From NCBI GenBank assembly GCA_033816765.1, contig CM066297.1, forward strand, positions 372,001 through 436,000: 64,000 bases of DNA, read 5' to 3'. This document shows positions 1-11,269 of the stretch, piece after piece (the stretch's first letter is position 1; each line of letters starts with the position of its first letter). This DNA comes from Nothopassalora personata (taxonomy: Eukaryota > Ascomycota > Dothideomycetes > Mycosphaerellales > Mycosphaerellaceae). The notes under the pieces were generated by a model, which was not told the DNA's origin, searched no databases, and worked only from the letters and a program-made list of their open reading frames with translations. A program made the position numbers and the translations under genes.

Positions 1-1213
1 AAGTTTCTCTTCCTCGGTGTCCACATTCTCCAGCTCGGCCTGCTCTTCTGTCAAGCTCTCTAGCGTAGGCACCTTCAAGGGTTGCGCATGTGGCCCTTCG
101 TCGGCATCAGCGGGTTGTCCTGGACCAAAGGGATTGCGCTGGGTGTCTTCCACACTGAAGTCGCTCTCGAGATACCACCAGATCAGCCACAAGAATGCCT
201 TGGCTCTACTGGCACTGCTCAAGCTTGGTCGCATGACCAAATCGAAGAAGTCTCGCGGTGGAGGGAAGTGGACCTCGCTGATCTTGGGCGCATACTGGCT
301 CATGACGAAGATGAGGTTGACGGGATTCGTCCGAGGGATCGAGGCAGCCTTGATGTCTTCCATGGTGCTCGGTTGCGGCTCGTCTTCGGTGGCGCCCTTG
401 AGGATGGACTTCAGACGAGGTGCATCCTGCAGCTGTTTGTATGCATTTGGGTCTTGGTGTGCTTGCAGGGCAGGTATCGAGTGGTAGGTTCGTAGCTGTG
501 CACGCATCTCCGGAAAGACTATCCTGTGTGTCAGCCTTTTGCCATTGCGCCGGGCTTGATCATGACCTACAATTGAGCGTCGTGTTCATGCGTCCCACGT
601 TGACCAACAAACACACCATGGCCATACTGATCGCGCCGTCTTGATCCTGCAGCAGCTTCTCCTTCAAGATTTTGCTGCACTTGCTGCTCTTGGCCATGGC
701 ATCGATGTAAATGTCTGCAAAGGTATGCCCCTTTGTTCCATCGCTGTGCTTGGTGAAGCACGGGGTGGTGTCGTCGAAGACAAGCCTGAGGAAGTCGTAC
801 TGGATGTCCTTCCTCCACAGCGGGATGCCATCCTCTTTCTTCAAGTGCCGTATCTTGTTGCCCGAATAGACAGACGAGGTGGCTCCGTTCGCATTGCGTC
901 GAGTCGATGTGGTGGTGGACGTATACATGGGCTCGTCGCCGTCGCCGTCGCCGTCGCCGTCACCGTGGCCGTTCTCAGCCGGCTTGGAGGGTGTTGCGGT
1001 GTTGTCGTCACCATCGGGCGTCTTCTGGGGTGGCATCGCATCGGTGCCGTCGTCGGTCCTCTCCATGGATGGCACCGGCACCGGCACCGGCACCGGCACT
1101 GGCACTGGCACTGGCGGCGGAGGGGGAGGAAGCACAGTCGGGGCGGGCGCAGCAGGCCGGTCGGGATGTGGGTGCTCAGGCTCGCCGGCCAGTATGTGTT
1201 GCAAGGAGGTCAT
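1..1213 (-). CDS. IES1: INO80 complex subunit Ies1 (3' end beyond window)
   Basis: The product matches the fungal Ies1 family of the INO80 chromatin-remodelling complex, a nuclear ATP-dependent nucleosome remodeller. The start at 1213 opens a proline-rich, low-complexity N-terminus with a PV repeat (from GGCACC units, 1071-1112) and a GD repeat (935-964). The conserved core begins around KIRHLKKEDGIPLWRKDIQY. A 52-bp intron at 519-570 joins MNTTLN to FFPEMRAQLRTYHSIP, which removes the apparent stop after exon 1. Exon 2 runs in frame to base 1 through PRTNPVNLIFVMSQYAPKI and AFLWLIWWYLESDF, both typical of the family, so the C-terminus lies outside the window. The two in-frame hexanucleotide repeats are probably length-variable. 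The family call is firm; the first ATG is chosen because no better upstream start is visible. Confidence 0.85.
1071..1112. repeat. Hexanucleotide microsatellite inside IES1
   Basis: Seven GGCAC(C/T) units in tandem, read in frame on the minus strand as a Pro-Val repeat. A second array of five GTC(G/A)CC units lies at 935-964 and encodes Gly-Asp. Both keep the reading frame when units are gained or lost. Confidence 0.9.
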
Positions 1214-2299
1214 GATGCTGGTCCAGGCGTTATTCGCCGTGTCATCTGTTTCAAAGTCTCACGACTCGGGAAGCTGCGTCTTGTCTTCGGGCCCTGTCGC
1301 GGTCAATCGGTGGTGCTGTCGGCCATTGGGGATGCGCGGCCGGTCATGGGACGAATACGTACGTGGGTGCGGATCAATGCGACGGCGATGCTATATAGGC
1401 TGGATGATGCTGTGGGAGGATGGCGAAAACAGCGATTGGCTGCTCTGCTCCAATGTGTCCAACCTAATAGTCTACAGTAACTAAGCTTGGTATCCGCGCT
1501 TCGACTGGGTAAACAGCGTCATACCACAACCGATGCATCACCATCACCTCCATAATAATTCAGACCATCGTGTTGCGGCGGGACATTCACAGCAAATCCT
1601 GTGCAGCTACGTCTGGTAGCTGTTACATACAACAACAACAGCAGTATCGTTCCCCCCGCGATCATCTCAGTGTGCCATGTCCTGTTTTAGAGCTTCCAGA
1701 TGCATACTACTAGTACTACTACGTGGTAATCTTAGCATCAGCCAGTTCGAGCTATGTCGGAAGAATCTAGCGTACAAGTTTGGCGCGGACGGTGCACGGT
1801 CTCATCAAAATCCCACCATCGTCCAGCTAGCTGCCATCAATATTTGATCTGATTTTCACCCCCACCATCGTCCAGCTAGCTGCCATCAATATTTGATCTG
1901 ATTTTCATCCCCACCATCGTCCAGCTAGCTGCCATCAATATTTGATCTGATTTTCCTTGGCTGCCATCAATATTTGATCTCATTTTCCCCCCCACCTAAC
2001 GACAGCATGCCTCCCCCCCCCCCAGGTGCAGGGCTTCTATACGACAACACCAGTGCCAACAAGACTGCTCGTGCACTTCTGTACATGTGAAGCTGGAACC
2101 CACTTCCACGATAGGAGACCATTGTAGGCAAAGTGTCCTCGGCCGTGCTTCCCACTGTTGCGCAACATCCAACCACGTCGCCACCACCGTCAGTGGAAGA
2201 AGTCCTTCCCTGACAACCACCAAAAGTCTGAGACCAGGATAGAGGCACATCTTCGCAACCATTCGACGCCCTCTCATACAGCTGGCCTTCTCCATCATC
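1214..2299. other. Intergenic region between divergent IES1 and M16 genes
   Basis: About 1.1 kb shared 5' region of two divergent genes. No convincing gene is seen; short frames here have no recognisable features. It holds the 49-bp minisatellite at 1812-1988 and C-rich runs near 1986 and 2015, roughly 300 bp upstream of the M16 start. Confidence 0.6.
1812..1988. repeat. 49-bp minisatellite, three full copies plus a partial
   Basis: Units starting at 1812, 1861 and 1910 share CCCACCATCGTCCAGCTAGC and the following AT-rich half, at an exact 49-bp period. A fourth truncated copy, containing only the CTGCCATCAATATTTGATCT half, follows at about 1960. The copies are nearly identical, so the array is young. 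It lies upstream of the M16 peptidase gene. Confidence 0.9.
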
Positions 2300-5200
2300 A
2301 TGCCGGCCTCCAGGCGAGAAGCCCCGCGCTTCAAGACAATACAGCACCTACACCTCGATTATGCACCCGTCAAGATTACCCAATATGAATCAACAAGAAC
2401 TGGTATGCGACTTGCAGTCGTCGACAAGAAAGGCCCGAAAGTTGACGGAGAGTTCGCATTGGCCACTGAAATCAACGACAATTCTGGGGCACCACATACG
2501 CTCGAGCATCTGGTCTTCATGGGCTCAAAGTCGTTCAAATACACTGGACTCCTCGACCGCCTATCATCCCGAGCTTTCTCCACAACGAACGCCGGAACTG
2601 CGACAGACTACACATCTTACTCATTGAAGACGGCAGGATGGGAAGGCTTCGCTCAGATTCTCCCAGTCTATCTGGAACATCTGATCGTCCCCACCATGAC
2701 CGACTCGGCATGTTACACAGAAGTCCACCACATCGATGGAACTGGCCACGACGCTGGTGTAGTCTACTCTGAAATGCAGGCTCGTGAGAACACCCCAAGC
2801 GACTTGATGGAGCTACACCGGAGAGTCCTCATGTATCCTGAAGGCAATGGTTTCCGGTCAGAGACTGGTGGTATCACCAAGGAGCTCAGAGTCTTGACCG
2901 CAGAGCGGATACGAGCATACCACAAGGAGATGTATCAGCCAAAGAACCTTCGCGTCATTATCACTGGCGAGGTTGATCACGACGAGCTACTGCAGATTCT
3001 GGATGACTTCGAGACGACCATCGTTGAGCATGTGCCAAAGTTGACCGATCCTTTCCGGAGGCCGTGGGTCGACTCAAAGCCAACACCGCGTCTCACGGAG
3101 ACGAAGATAGACACCATCCAGTTCCCAGAAGAGGACGAGTCCATGGGTGAGCTCACGGTCGGCTGGCTCGGGCCAAACTGTGACGACGCGCTCGCGGTAG
3201 CATCGCTGACCGTGCTACTGGCGTACCTCGCCGACTCACCCATTAGTGTGCTGGAAAACACGTTAGTAGAACGAGAACAACTCTGCAGTGCTGTCTACTA
3301 TGAGGTTGAGACACGACCAGGTAAGTCATTCTGACTTCTCAAGCTGGCTGTATTGTTTGGGACAACGAGCGTGCCGCACCGGCAAAGCCCAGGGTGGCGG
3401 GAGAAAGACATTGCCAGCTCGGAAGCGACAGCCGCTCCGTGCCTCTAGTGTGGAATGTTCACTGATCCCTTCGTCCATAGATATTGTGACCTGGTTCTAC
3501 CTGACATCAGTTGAGACGGATCAACTTCGTTCAGTGTACGAGCGTCTCATCGACGTGCTCAAGGAGACTCTCGACAAGCCCTTGGATATGTCGTACCTGA
3601 GTGATTGTATCAAGCGAGAGCGAAGACAGCTGAAGGAACGTGCTGAAAGTTCGGAGGACTTCTTCACACAGCCGCTCATTGAGGATCATTGCTTCAGCGA
3701 CCGAGAAGGACGCGCTCTGAAGGATATTGAAACGTTATCCGAACTCGATACCCTCGCAACATGGACAGAGGCACAGTGGAAAGAAGCATTGTCGATGTAC
3801 TTCGTCGACAACCACCATGTTTGCGTCCTTGGAGTACCGTCCAAGGAGTTGTCCGAACGCAGTACGCAGGAAGAGAAGGATCGCGTCGAAGCACAGAAGA
3901 AGCGCCTTGGACCGGAAGGACTTGAGGCACTCTCTAAAAAGCTTGACGCGGCGAAGGCCGAGAATGGCAAGCCGATTCCTGATGAGCTGCTCGAACAATT
4001 CCCGGTACCAAGGCCAGAGCTCGTGCCGTTCATCACCACAGTCACAGCACGCTCAGGCGCAGCTCGCAAGATGGGACGCCTCGATAACGAGATTCAACAG
4101 ATCGTCGATAAAGCCGATGACGGATCGCCACTTTTTATCCACTTCGAACACATCCCGTCCAACTTTGTGAAGATCAAGCTGTACATGGGCACGGCTGGCG
4201 TCCCTGCCGAGCTCAGACCAGTACTAAGCCTGTATCTGAACAACCTCTTCACAACACCAGTATACATCGACGGCAAGCGGATTGAGTTCGAAGATTTGGT
4301 CACTGAGCTGGAGAAGGATACCATCTCATATCATGTTAATTCGTCGTACGGCAATCAGCAAATGGTGGCGATTGTTGCTATGACCGAGCCGGAGAGCTAT
4401 GCAAAGGTACGTCTGTATGGCGCAGAGAGCGCCAGCAGTGACTTGCAACGCTGGTCCATGCACTGCACGACGCGCTTTTAACTGACGCCTTTATGCGTTA
4501 GGTCATCTCTCGCATCCGCACCGTGCTGTTCGATGCGATACACGACCCCGTGCGACTGCACGCATCTCTTACCAAGATTCTGGCAGACATCCCGGCCGAA
4601 AAGAGAGCCGGCGACTCCATGGTCTGGGCAGTCAACTCCATGATCTCCTCCAATCGCAACGCGAACCGCCATGCCACCAACACGCTCACCAAAGCTCTCT
4701 ACCTCAAGCATCTTCGAAAACTACTCAAGCAGGATCCACAAAGCGTCATTTCCAAACTTCAAACCCTCTGCGACCGCCTCCATCGCCCAGAGAACTTCCG
4801 CGCAGTCGTGATAGCAGATGTGACCAAGCTACCAGACCCAGTATCAGCATGGCAGAACCTGACGAAGGACCTTCCCGCCACCAAATCACTCGAACCACTC
4901 GACGACCTCAAGTCAACAATCAGCGACGTCGGCAAGACTCCAGGAACAGCAGCCTACATCATCCCCATCACCGCCGTGGACAGCTCATACATCGTCCTGA
5001 CATCACTCGGCCCCGACTCATATTCTCACCCAGACCTACCTGCCCTCATCGTAGCAATAGCATTCCTTCGCGCAGTCGAAGGACCTCTGTGGACGTCCAT
5101 CCGTGGTACAGGCTTGGCATACGGCGCGTCAATCCGTCGAAGCATCGAGCTTGGTACGTGTTTCCATGCCGCGCTACGAGCCACCACTCTACACTCCAAG

Positions 5201-5933
5201 TGATACAACTAACCGCCACTCTTCTCTTCTAGGCAAACTCCACTTCTCCATCGACCGCGCCCCCAACTGCTTCAAAGCCTACGCCGCCGGCAAAGCCGAA
5301 ATCGAAGCCTACGCAACCGGCACCAAACCTCTCAAGAAACTCGCCATCCAAGCTGCCGTGGGTGAAATTGTCTACGAAATGGCCGAAGAGGTATGTCCCA
5401 TATTCCTCCTCCCCCTCCACCACTCTATTCCCCACCACCATCGAGGCCCCCTGCCCGCACAGCACTCCCTCCCACAACGTCCCCAACCAACACTACTAAC
5501 CCATCAATCTCCCTCCATCCAGGGCGCAACCATGTCCTACGCCGCCGACGAATCCTTCATAACCCAAGTCATGCGCGGCCTCGACAAAGCCTACAACACC
5601 AACCTCCTCAAACAAATCGGACAGGTCGACCCCGAAGATGTGAAAAGTGCCATTGAGAAGTGGCTCGTGCCGCTCTTTAGGCCTGAGACGGCGAATCTGG
5701 TGGTGACGTGTGCGGTTAATATGGCGGAGGATTTGGTGGAGAAGTTTAAGGGGGTGGGGTTTAAGGTGGAAGTTAGGAAGTTGGAGGATTTTCAGGATGA
5801 TTATGGGGTGAGGGAGGATGGGAAGGAGGATGATGAGGAGGAGGAGGATGATGAAGAGGAGAGTGAGAGTGGGTGCGGGAGTGAAGAAGAAGAGGAGGAG
5901 GAGGAGGAGGAGGAGGAGGAGGAGGAGGAGTGA
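2300..5933 (+). CDS. M16C-family zinc metallopeptidase (yeast YOL098C/Sdd3-like)
   Basis: Five exons (2300-3320, 3481-4406, 4502-5153, 5233-5390, 5523-5933) splice in frame through GT-AG introns to 1055 residues, close to the length of yeast YOL098C. The inverted zinc motif HxxEH appears as HTLEH at residues 66-70, and a likely third ligand is the Glu in VVYSEMQ near residue 158. The order, with a catalytic N-terminal half and a weakly conserved C-terminal half, fits clamshell M16 peptidases such as insulin-degrading enzyme and the presequence protease; HTLEHLVFMGS points to the YOL098C branch. No mitochondrial presequence is obvious, so a cytosolic enzyme is inferred. The C-terminus is an unusual run of Asp/Glu ending in about 16 Glu, encoded by a GAG repeat (5881-5930). 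The first intron (160 bp) is long for this window. Confidence 0.85.
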
Positions 5934-6530
5934 TGGCGACGCATTGAAGTGCTTCGACCCGTCTGAGGTGAGTGGCATGAGCATGAGCATGAGCACCGGC
6001 ACAAGCATGACAACATAGTCGAAGCACATTCACCAATCACATTGCAACTAAGACGATAAAACACAACTACACCTCGCCAGCTATCTCGCTTGCGCGTGTA
6101 CACATCTTCTCTTCTCATCCCCAATCCTCAGCTGCTCAAACATGCAACGGCAACATCACAAACGCTAGATAACAAAAAACTCTCACATGGGTATCTCTCC
6201 AAGCCGATAGCTTTTTCTCTCCGTCTGCCCTCGTCTCTCGAGGTACCGTCGACGCCCAGCGCCAACGCTCCTAAAAGCCACCTCATGTCATCGTCATCAT
6301 CAGAAGAAGGGTATCGAGTAAAGGTTGGAAAGTGCAATACGGGATCCAGAAAATTCAATGTCGCTGCAACGCCATACCTTAATTTCATTCTTCCTCCCCT
6401 TTATTTCGTCTGCTTCCTTGCCGTGTACTTCGCTGTTTGTGTCTCCAGAGTGTAGATTAGTATATCGAAAAATTGCATCGAAGAGCAGCATCGCTCAAAT
6501 CCCGCCAGAAGTGCGTTGGTTGTGGGCACA
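5934..6530. other. 3' intergenic region between convergent genes
   Basis: About 600 bp between the stop of the M16 peptidase (plus strand) and the stop of the ubiquitin-like-domain gene (minus strand). It presumably holds both 3' UTRs. A short GAGCAT-type repeat lies near 5975. No gene, tRNA or mobile element is seen. Confidence 0.6.
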
Positions 6531-8777
6531 TCACTTCTTCCTCGCCGGCTTAGCATTCAAGCTGCCCCCGGCGAACCAGGCAGCAAGCGGTGAAATCTCC
6601 TTACTACTCTTCGACTTCGATCTCGCTTTGGTCTTATCCGACATCTTCTTCGGCCCGACAACATCGATAGCTCCCATACCGAGATTAGCAAACGGGTCCC
6701 CAAAGCCTCCTGGCGGCGGTGGTGGTGTTGGGAAGTCTGGTCCGACCATCATGATATCAGGACTGCCACCCTTCTTGGCCTTCTTGCTGGATTCACCTTT
6801 CTTGCCACCCTTGGAAGGCTTCTTGCCCATATCATGTGGCATCATGCCGAAGTCAGGACCAAGACCTGAGAGACCGCCCATGCCGAGATTAGCAACGGGA
6901 TCCATGAGCTCGTCTGGGCTGGGAGCTTTCTCTTTCTTCTTCTCTTCCTCCATCGGCCAGAGGTGCATGGTGATCTCCCAGTCCGGCTGGACCATCGTGT
7001 CCCAGACTTGCGGCAGGATGATCTCGCCGTCGGGTCCAGTGAGATCGTAGTGTCCTTGGTGAACGTGGTCGCCAATGACATCTACGTGCATGAACGCTTG
7101 CTTGATCAGACCCTCCATGCCCTTCCAGCTCTTGCAGTGGTGCCACGGGAAGCTGAACTTCCTGCCAACAGCATCCTTGAACTTGATCGGCGGCTTGAGA
7201 GAGTCTGGTGTCGGCTTGTTCTTCGCAATCTCCTCCTCGAGTGCCTGCTTCGCCTTGTCGGCTTCTTCTTTCGCTTTCTCGGCTTCAGCAAGCTTCTTCT
7301 CGTGCTCTTCTTTCGCTTGCTTTGCCGCAGCCTCGTGCTCGTCCTTCGCCTTCTTCGCAGCCTCCTCTGCCTTCCTCTCAGCATCCTCCTTCGCCTTCTT
7401 CCGCGCATCCTCAATCTCTTGCTTGCGGCGCTTCTCCTCTTCGGCCCTGGCCTTCTCAGCAGCCTTTGCAGCAGCTTCGGCCTCGCGCTCTGCTGCCCAC
7501 GCCTTTTGTCGGGCGATTGACTCTTCCTCATGCTTCTTGATGAGCGCCTTGAGGCTGTCAATCTCCTTGCTGCTTTCCTCCTTGCTCTTGCCTTCCAAGT
7601 CATTGCGCTTCGCAATCAAGTCCTTTAGTGCCTCGATCTCTTTGTCCTTCTCCACCTTCTCCTTGCCATCATCATCGTTCCGCTTCGCGATCAACTCTTG
7701 CAATGCTGCCATCTCGGCAGCCATTCGCTCATCTCGTACAGGCGGAGAGCTGCCTCGCGGGTCTGGCGCCGGCCAGCCGTGCATAGGAGGGTAGCCTGGG
7801 TAGCCTGGAGGTGCATACCCACCATACGGTGGCATGGGCTGATGATACGGTGCCATGAGCTCCGAGCCATGGAACGCAGATGGCGCTGCGAAGCTTTGTG
7901 GCCGCGGGGGCCCGTGAGGTCGCGGATGTCTCTGCGGCGGCGGTTCGGGGGGTGACATTGGGTCAGTCGCGAAGTAGCCTGAGCTTTCGTGCGAGCTCAT
8001 CGGCGAGAAAGGATTTGCCTCGTGGCTCTGTGGCGCGAACGGGTTGGGTTGAGGATAGCCGAATGGATCCGGTCGTCGTGAATGCACCAGTGCTTGATGC
8101 GGTGGCACATATGGATCCGGATATCCTGCGGAAGTCATGCTTGGTGGATAGCCACCATGGCTGGGAGGCGCGCGTCCGTAGCCCGGAGGCATTGGAGCAG
8201 GATATGAGCCTCGCGGCATGCCATGGTGGCCATATGGTGGGTAGTCATCGGCGGAAGCCACGGTGCTCGACGACTCGTCAGAAGGGACGCGCCTGGATGT
8301 GCTGCGTCCGTGTCGTGAATGCGAATGGCTCTCGTGTCGGCTGGTGTGGTGTCGCCTCGACGACTGTCTTCGTGCGGGTGCGTTTTCTCGTTCCACGACT
8401 CGTCGCGAAGAGTGTCGGCGTTGTGGAGCAGGTCGTGCCTCCACGGTGTGTCGGCGACTGGCTGGTTGGCGCGAGCGCGATGCACTGTCGGACGGATCGA
8501 TGTCGTCGTCGTATTCGACTTCACTCCAGCTCTCTTCGCTGGAGAAGGAGCGGCTACCGCCACTGGATGCTGGTGAACGCGCCGACGCACTGCCACCAGA
8601 TGATGTACGTTCTGGATACACGTGTACTATCCGGTCTGAACCCGAGGATACAACGATTGATGCACTGCGCAGTCTGCTGTCAGCTCGTGGGCGCGCCCCT
8701 TTAGTGTTAATCTTGGAAGCCGCCGTGCATTGGAGGGGCATCCTTGCGGCGCCTCGACGCGGAGAACGGGAGGGCAT
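6531..8777 (-). CDS. Coiled-coil protein with C-terminal ubiquitin-like domain
   Basis: One uninterrupted frame gives 748 residues from the ATG at 8777. The N-terminal third is Ser/Arg/His-rich and disordered. A Pro/Tyr/Gly-rich middle follows, then a long charged coiled coil (KAEEAAKKAKDEHEAAAKQA-type heptads, roughly residues 360-525), then a compact fold starting KFKDAVGRKFSFPWHHCKSW and ending in ITMHLWPM. That last domain matches the fungal ubiquitin-like domain found in many ascomycete proteins of unknown role. A Lys/Gly/Pro-rich tail ends in KPARKK. The frame stays open about 35 codons upstream of 8777 without an ATG, and a GTGAGT donor-like site lies near 8849, so a 5' UTR intron or another start (8741) is possible. 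I infer a scaffold or adaptor; no enzyme motif is visible. Confidence 0.75.
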   Translation of the reverse strand: MPSRSPRRGAARMPLQCTAASKINTKGARPRADSRLRSASIVVSSGSDRIVHVYPERTSSGGSASARSPASSGGSRSFSSEESWSEVEYDDDIDPSDSASRSRQPASRRHTVEARPAPQRRHSSRRVVERENAPARRQSSRRHHTSRHESHSHSRHGRSTSRRVPSDESSSTVASADDYPPYGHHGMPRGSYPAPMPPGYGRAPPSHGGYPPSMTSAGYPDPYVPPHQALVHSRRPDPFGYPQPNPFAPQSHEANPFSPMSSHESSGYFATDPMSPPEPPPQRHPRPHGPPRPQSFAAPSAFHGSELMAPYHQPMPPYGGYAPPGYPGYPPMHGWPAPDPRGSSPPVRDERMAAEMAALQELIAKRNDDDGKEKVEKDKEIEALKDLIAKRNDLEGKSKEESSKEIDSLKALIKKHEEESIARQKAWAAEREAEAAAKAAEKARAEEEKRRKQEIEDARKKAKEDAERKAEEAAKKAKDEHEAAAKQAKEEHEKKLAEAEKAKEEADKAKQALEEEIAKNKPTPDSLKPPIKFKDAVGRKFSFPWHHCKSWKGMEGLIKQAFMHVDVIGDHVHQGHYDLTGPDGEIILPQVWDTMVQPDWEITMHLWPMEEEKKKEKAPSPDELMDPVANLGMGGLSGLGPDFGMMPHDMGKKPSKGGKKGESSKKAKKGGSPDIMMVGPDFPTPPPPPGGFGDPFANLGMGAIDVVGPKKMSDKTKARSKSKSSKEISPLAAWFAGGSLNAKPARKK

Positions 8778-11269
8778 TAGGAAGGGGATGTGGGGAGTAG
8801 TGCTGCATTGAAGTGCGTGATGACGAGAAGAAAGGAGGAGACAACTCACGGCATCGATTAGAACAGTGTATCCGGTACTCAACCCTTACCTTGCTGCACT
8901 AAGCGAACAAGGTCAAGGTCAAGCGGCCTGGTAGAACGTCGAGGCTGTATCCAGGGCGATGGTTGTCCCGCTCTAGGGCAGAAACACGACCACTGGCGGA
9001 TGACGCCTTTTAGCGTGCACTGTTTCGGCAAGCGAGTAGAAGTCTCCGAATGCAGATCAATGGATCACAGGATGGTGTAATGGTTGGTCGGGAACACGAT
9101 TGTAGTGAGGTCCAGTGCCCGTGGAAGATGTGAAGACGTGTGTGGTAGCAAGGGGCAGGTCGAAGCTGAATGGGTGCAATGGATGCAATGGATGCGCCTC
9201 GGGTCTGTGCGATGTTATTGCGAGGCGTTCTCCAGGCCAGGACGTGACTCGTCTGTTTAGAATAGACGCTGACAAGAAACCCCGCAACCAGCCGTGCGAG
9301 ACGGCTTCGATGCGCTGAAACGTCCGAAGTGAAGTCTGAAGTCTGGCCGGCGACACCAACAGTGGTGTGTTGCAAGGCCTTGCGGTAGATGGTCCAGCAC
9401 CGATGACGTGCTGCTGCAAAGGACGTCAAATGACGCTGGCGATCTTCTTCCTCTGCAACCGTCCAGGGGCGACGCCAATATACGTAACGGTAACGGCTAA
9501 TAGTGAGTCGATATGCTTACTCTGATTCGACTGTGTTTCCGTGACTACCAACAGGTCAGCAAGTGGTCTTGACTTGTCCTCATGCAAACAAAGCACTTGA
9601 TGACTGCCACCACTGCAAAGAGAAAAAAGATTTGCCTTGCCAGTGGTTGCAGGCACCACCAGGAACCCCGCCAGCGCCCCCCAACTGGAAAAGGCCACAG
9701 TGCGGTGACCCACGGGCCAAACCGGCCTCTTGCCTCTGCAACATGCAGCAGCAACTAACTGGCAGTAACTAGCGTGGTGGAGTCGACTTACAGATTGTTT
9801 TGGCTGATGCAGAATGCAGCAGACCAGCGTTCGTCGTTTGTCGACGTTCACGACAATGATGATGATGATGATGATGATGATGGTCGTCAAAAGTGGCGAT
9901 ATCACGATCCCAGGTAGAAACTAGAACTATGTTAAGAGTGGTGGTGGTTGCTCCGGCGATGAGCAATCCCAGAATCAGCAGAAGCCTTTTCTGCGCAGTG
10001 CCACCTCATTTGCCGCCAATTTCAACCCGTCCAACGCAGCAATGCGTAACAACGCAGTAGTAGTTGAGTCGCAGCTGCCCGCGGGTTGCAGTAGTAATCC
10101 TCACCGGTCTGGCGCTCGTCGTCGTCGTCTGACTCTTCTTCGCTTGGCAGGTCCGAGGATATGTGTGGAAGCATGAAGGGTACGATGCTAGTGATCTCGC
10201 GAAAGCAACAATGACTTGCAGGAACGAGACGCCCACTCAGGAGAGTTGGAAACAAGAAACAAAAATATCGGTTGTGTGCGCCGCCGCACCCACACTGCAG
10301 CAGCAAGGCGGGCACCGCGTCCGGCCTCGCAACGATGCAACGACGTCGCTGTACAACCTCAACCCGACCAGCTGGGAGCGAACAAGGCGCGATGCTGTAT
10401 CACGCTCGCCTATATGTAAGGCAGGACAAGGGCATTCGAAAGTCTTCCACCGTCTGATTGATCACGCACGTGCGGCCGCAGGGGAGTACCCAGAACACCA
10501 ACTCCACCTTGGGCACACATTGACAAGCAGCGTCATCCCGGCAACATCACAGTGTGGTCCTCGGCCGCGAAGAAAAGAACGGCTGGGGGCGTCACGCGAG
10601 ACTGTAAAATGGGTTCGGATTTGGCGGCGAGTCGGCCACGTGAGCTTTCCACGCAAGGTGAAAGCCGGAACTTTGCACCTGGCCGTAGTCGGTCGGCTGT
10701 TTGGGCAGCGACGAGACTGCCACGTCGACGAAGCCGACGCTACCGCAGAACGGGCATACACACATGCATGCTGCATCGTATCATTCGCGACAGGACCCCA
10801 CTTCGATTGAGGAACGGGCCGGATTTTGGCATCCTACGGCGCCAGGTGACAAGTGCTTGCTTTAATAGATTGGGCTGCTATCTTTGTAGACGCCTATTTC
10901 TCGGAAATGACGACGGTGAGTACTGGTTTCTCTCTGTCTTGAAAGTGATGAAGGATCTACAGTATCATGAGCAAAGTCCACGCTTCTTTCCTGTTGGGTA
11001 TCATAAAAAACAAATCCTAGAACTCTGCAGTGCTGAGCGGTGTGTATGAGCTGTGAGCAAGCAAACTTTCAGCATCCACTCAGAACAGCCTATGAGCTGT
11101 GGCTCGGCTTCGTAAAAACCATAACATGCAGCCATCCTCCTCTTGCTTCGTGCATGAGTCCCTCCAATTCGTCCAGCAATCAGGAACAATGCAGCGTTGT
11201 CCCTATTTCTCATGCCGTCCGCCACCCTCGTGCTGTGTCCCGATGATGCGGATACGTGGCTGCAAACAA
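8778..11269. other. 2.5-kb gene-free interval
   Basis: Region between two minus-strand genes: the 5' flank of the ubiquitin-like-domain gene and the 3' flank of the Rad60-like gene. Several frames of 100-215 codons are open (for example 10163-10810 plus and 9426-9905 minus), but none shows domains, sensible composition or splice-linked extensions. A trinucleotide repeat lies at 9856-9882. A short CAATGGATG repeat occurs near 9178. Base composition is like the genes and shows no RIP. Confidence 0.5.
9856..9882. repeat. (ATG)n trinucleotide microsatellite
   Basis: Nine consecutive ATG/GAT units in the intergenic interval. They give poly-Ile, poly-Asp or poly-His in spurious frames, which explains why long open frames appear here. 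Confidence 0.85.

Noticed and set aside
9010..9905. Two minus-strand frames (139 and 159 codons)
   Set aside because: They are opened partly by the (ATG)n and CAATGGATG repeats and show no protein-like features.
10163..10810. 215-codon plus-strand open frame
   Set aside because: No domains, composition unlike neighbouring genes, overlapping frames on the other strand, and no intron-linked extension. Probably chance in GC-rich DNA.
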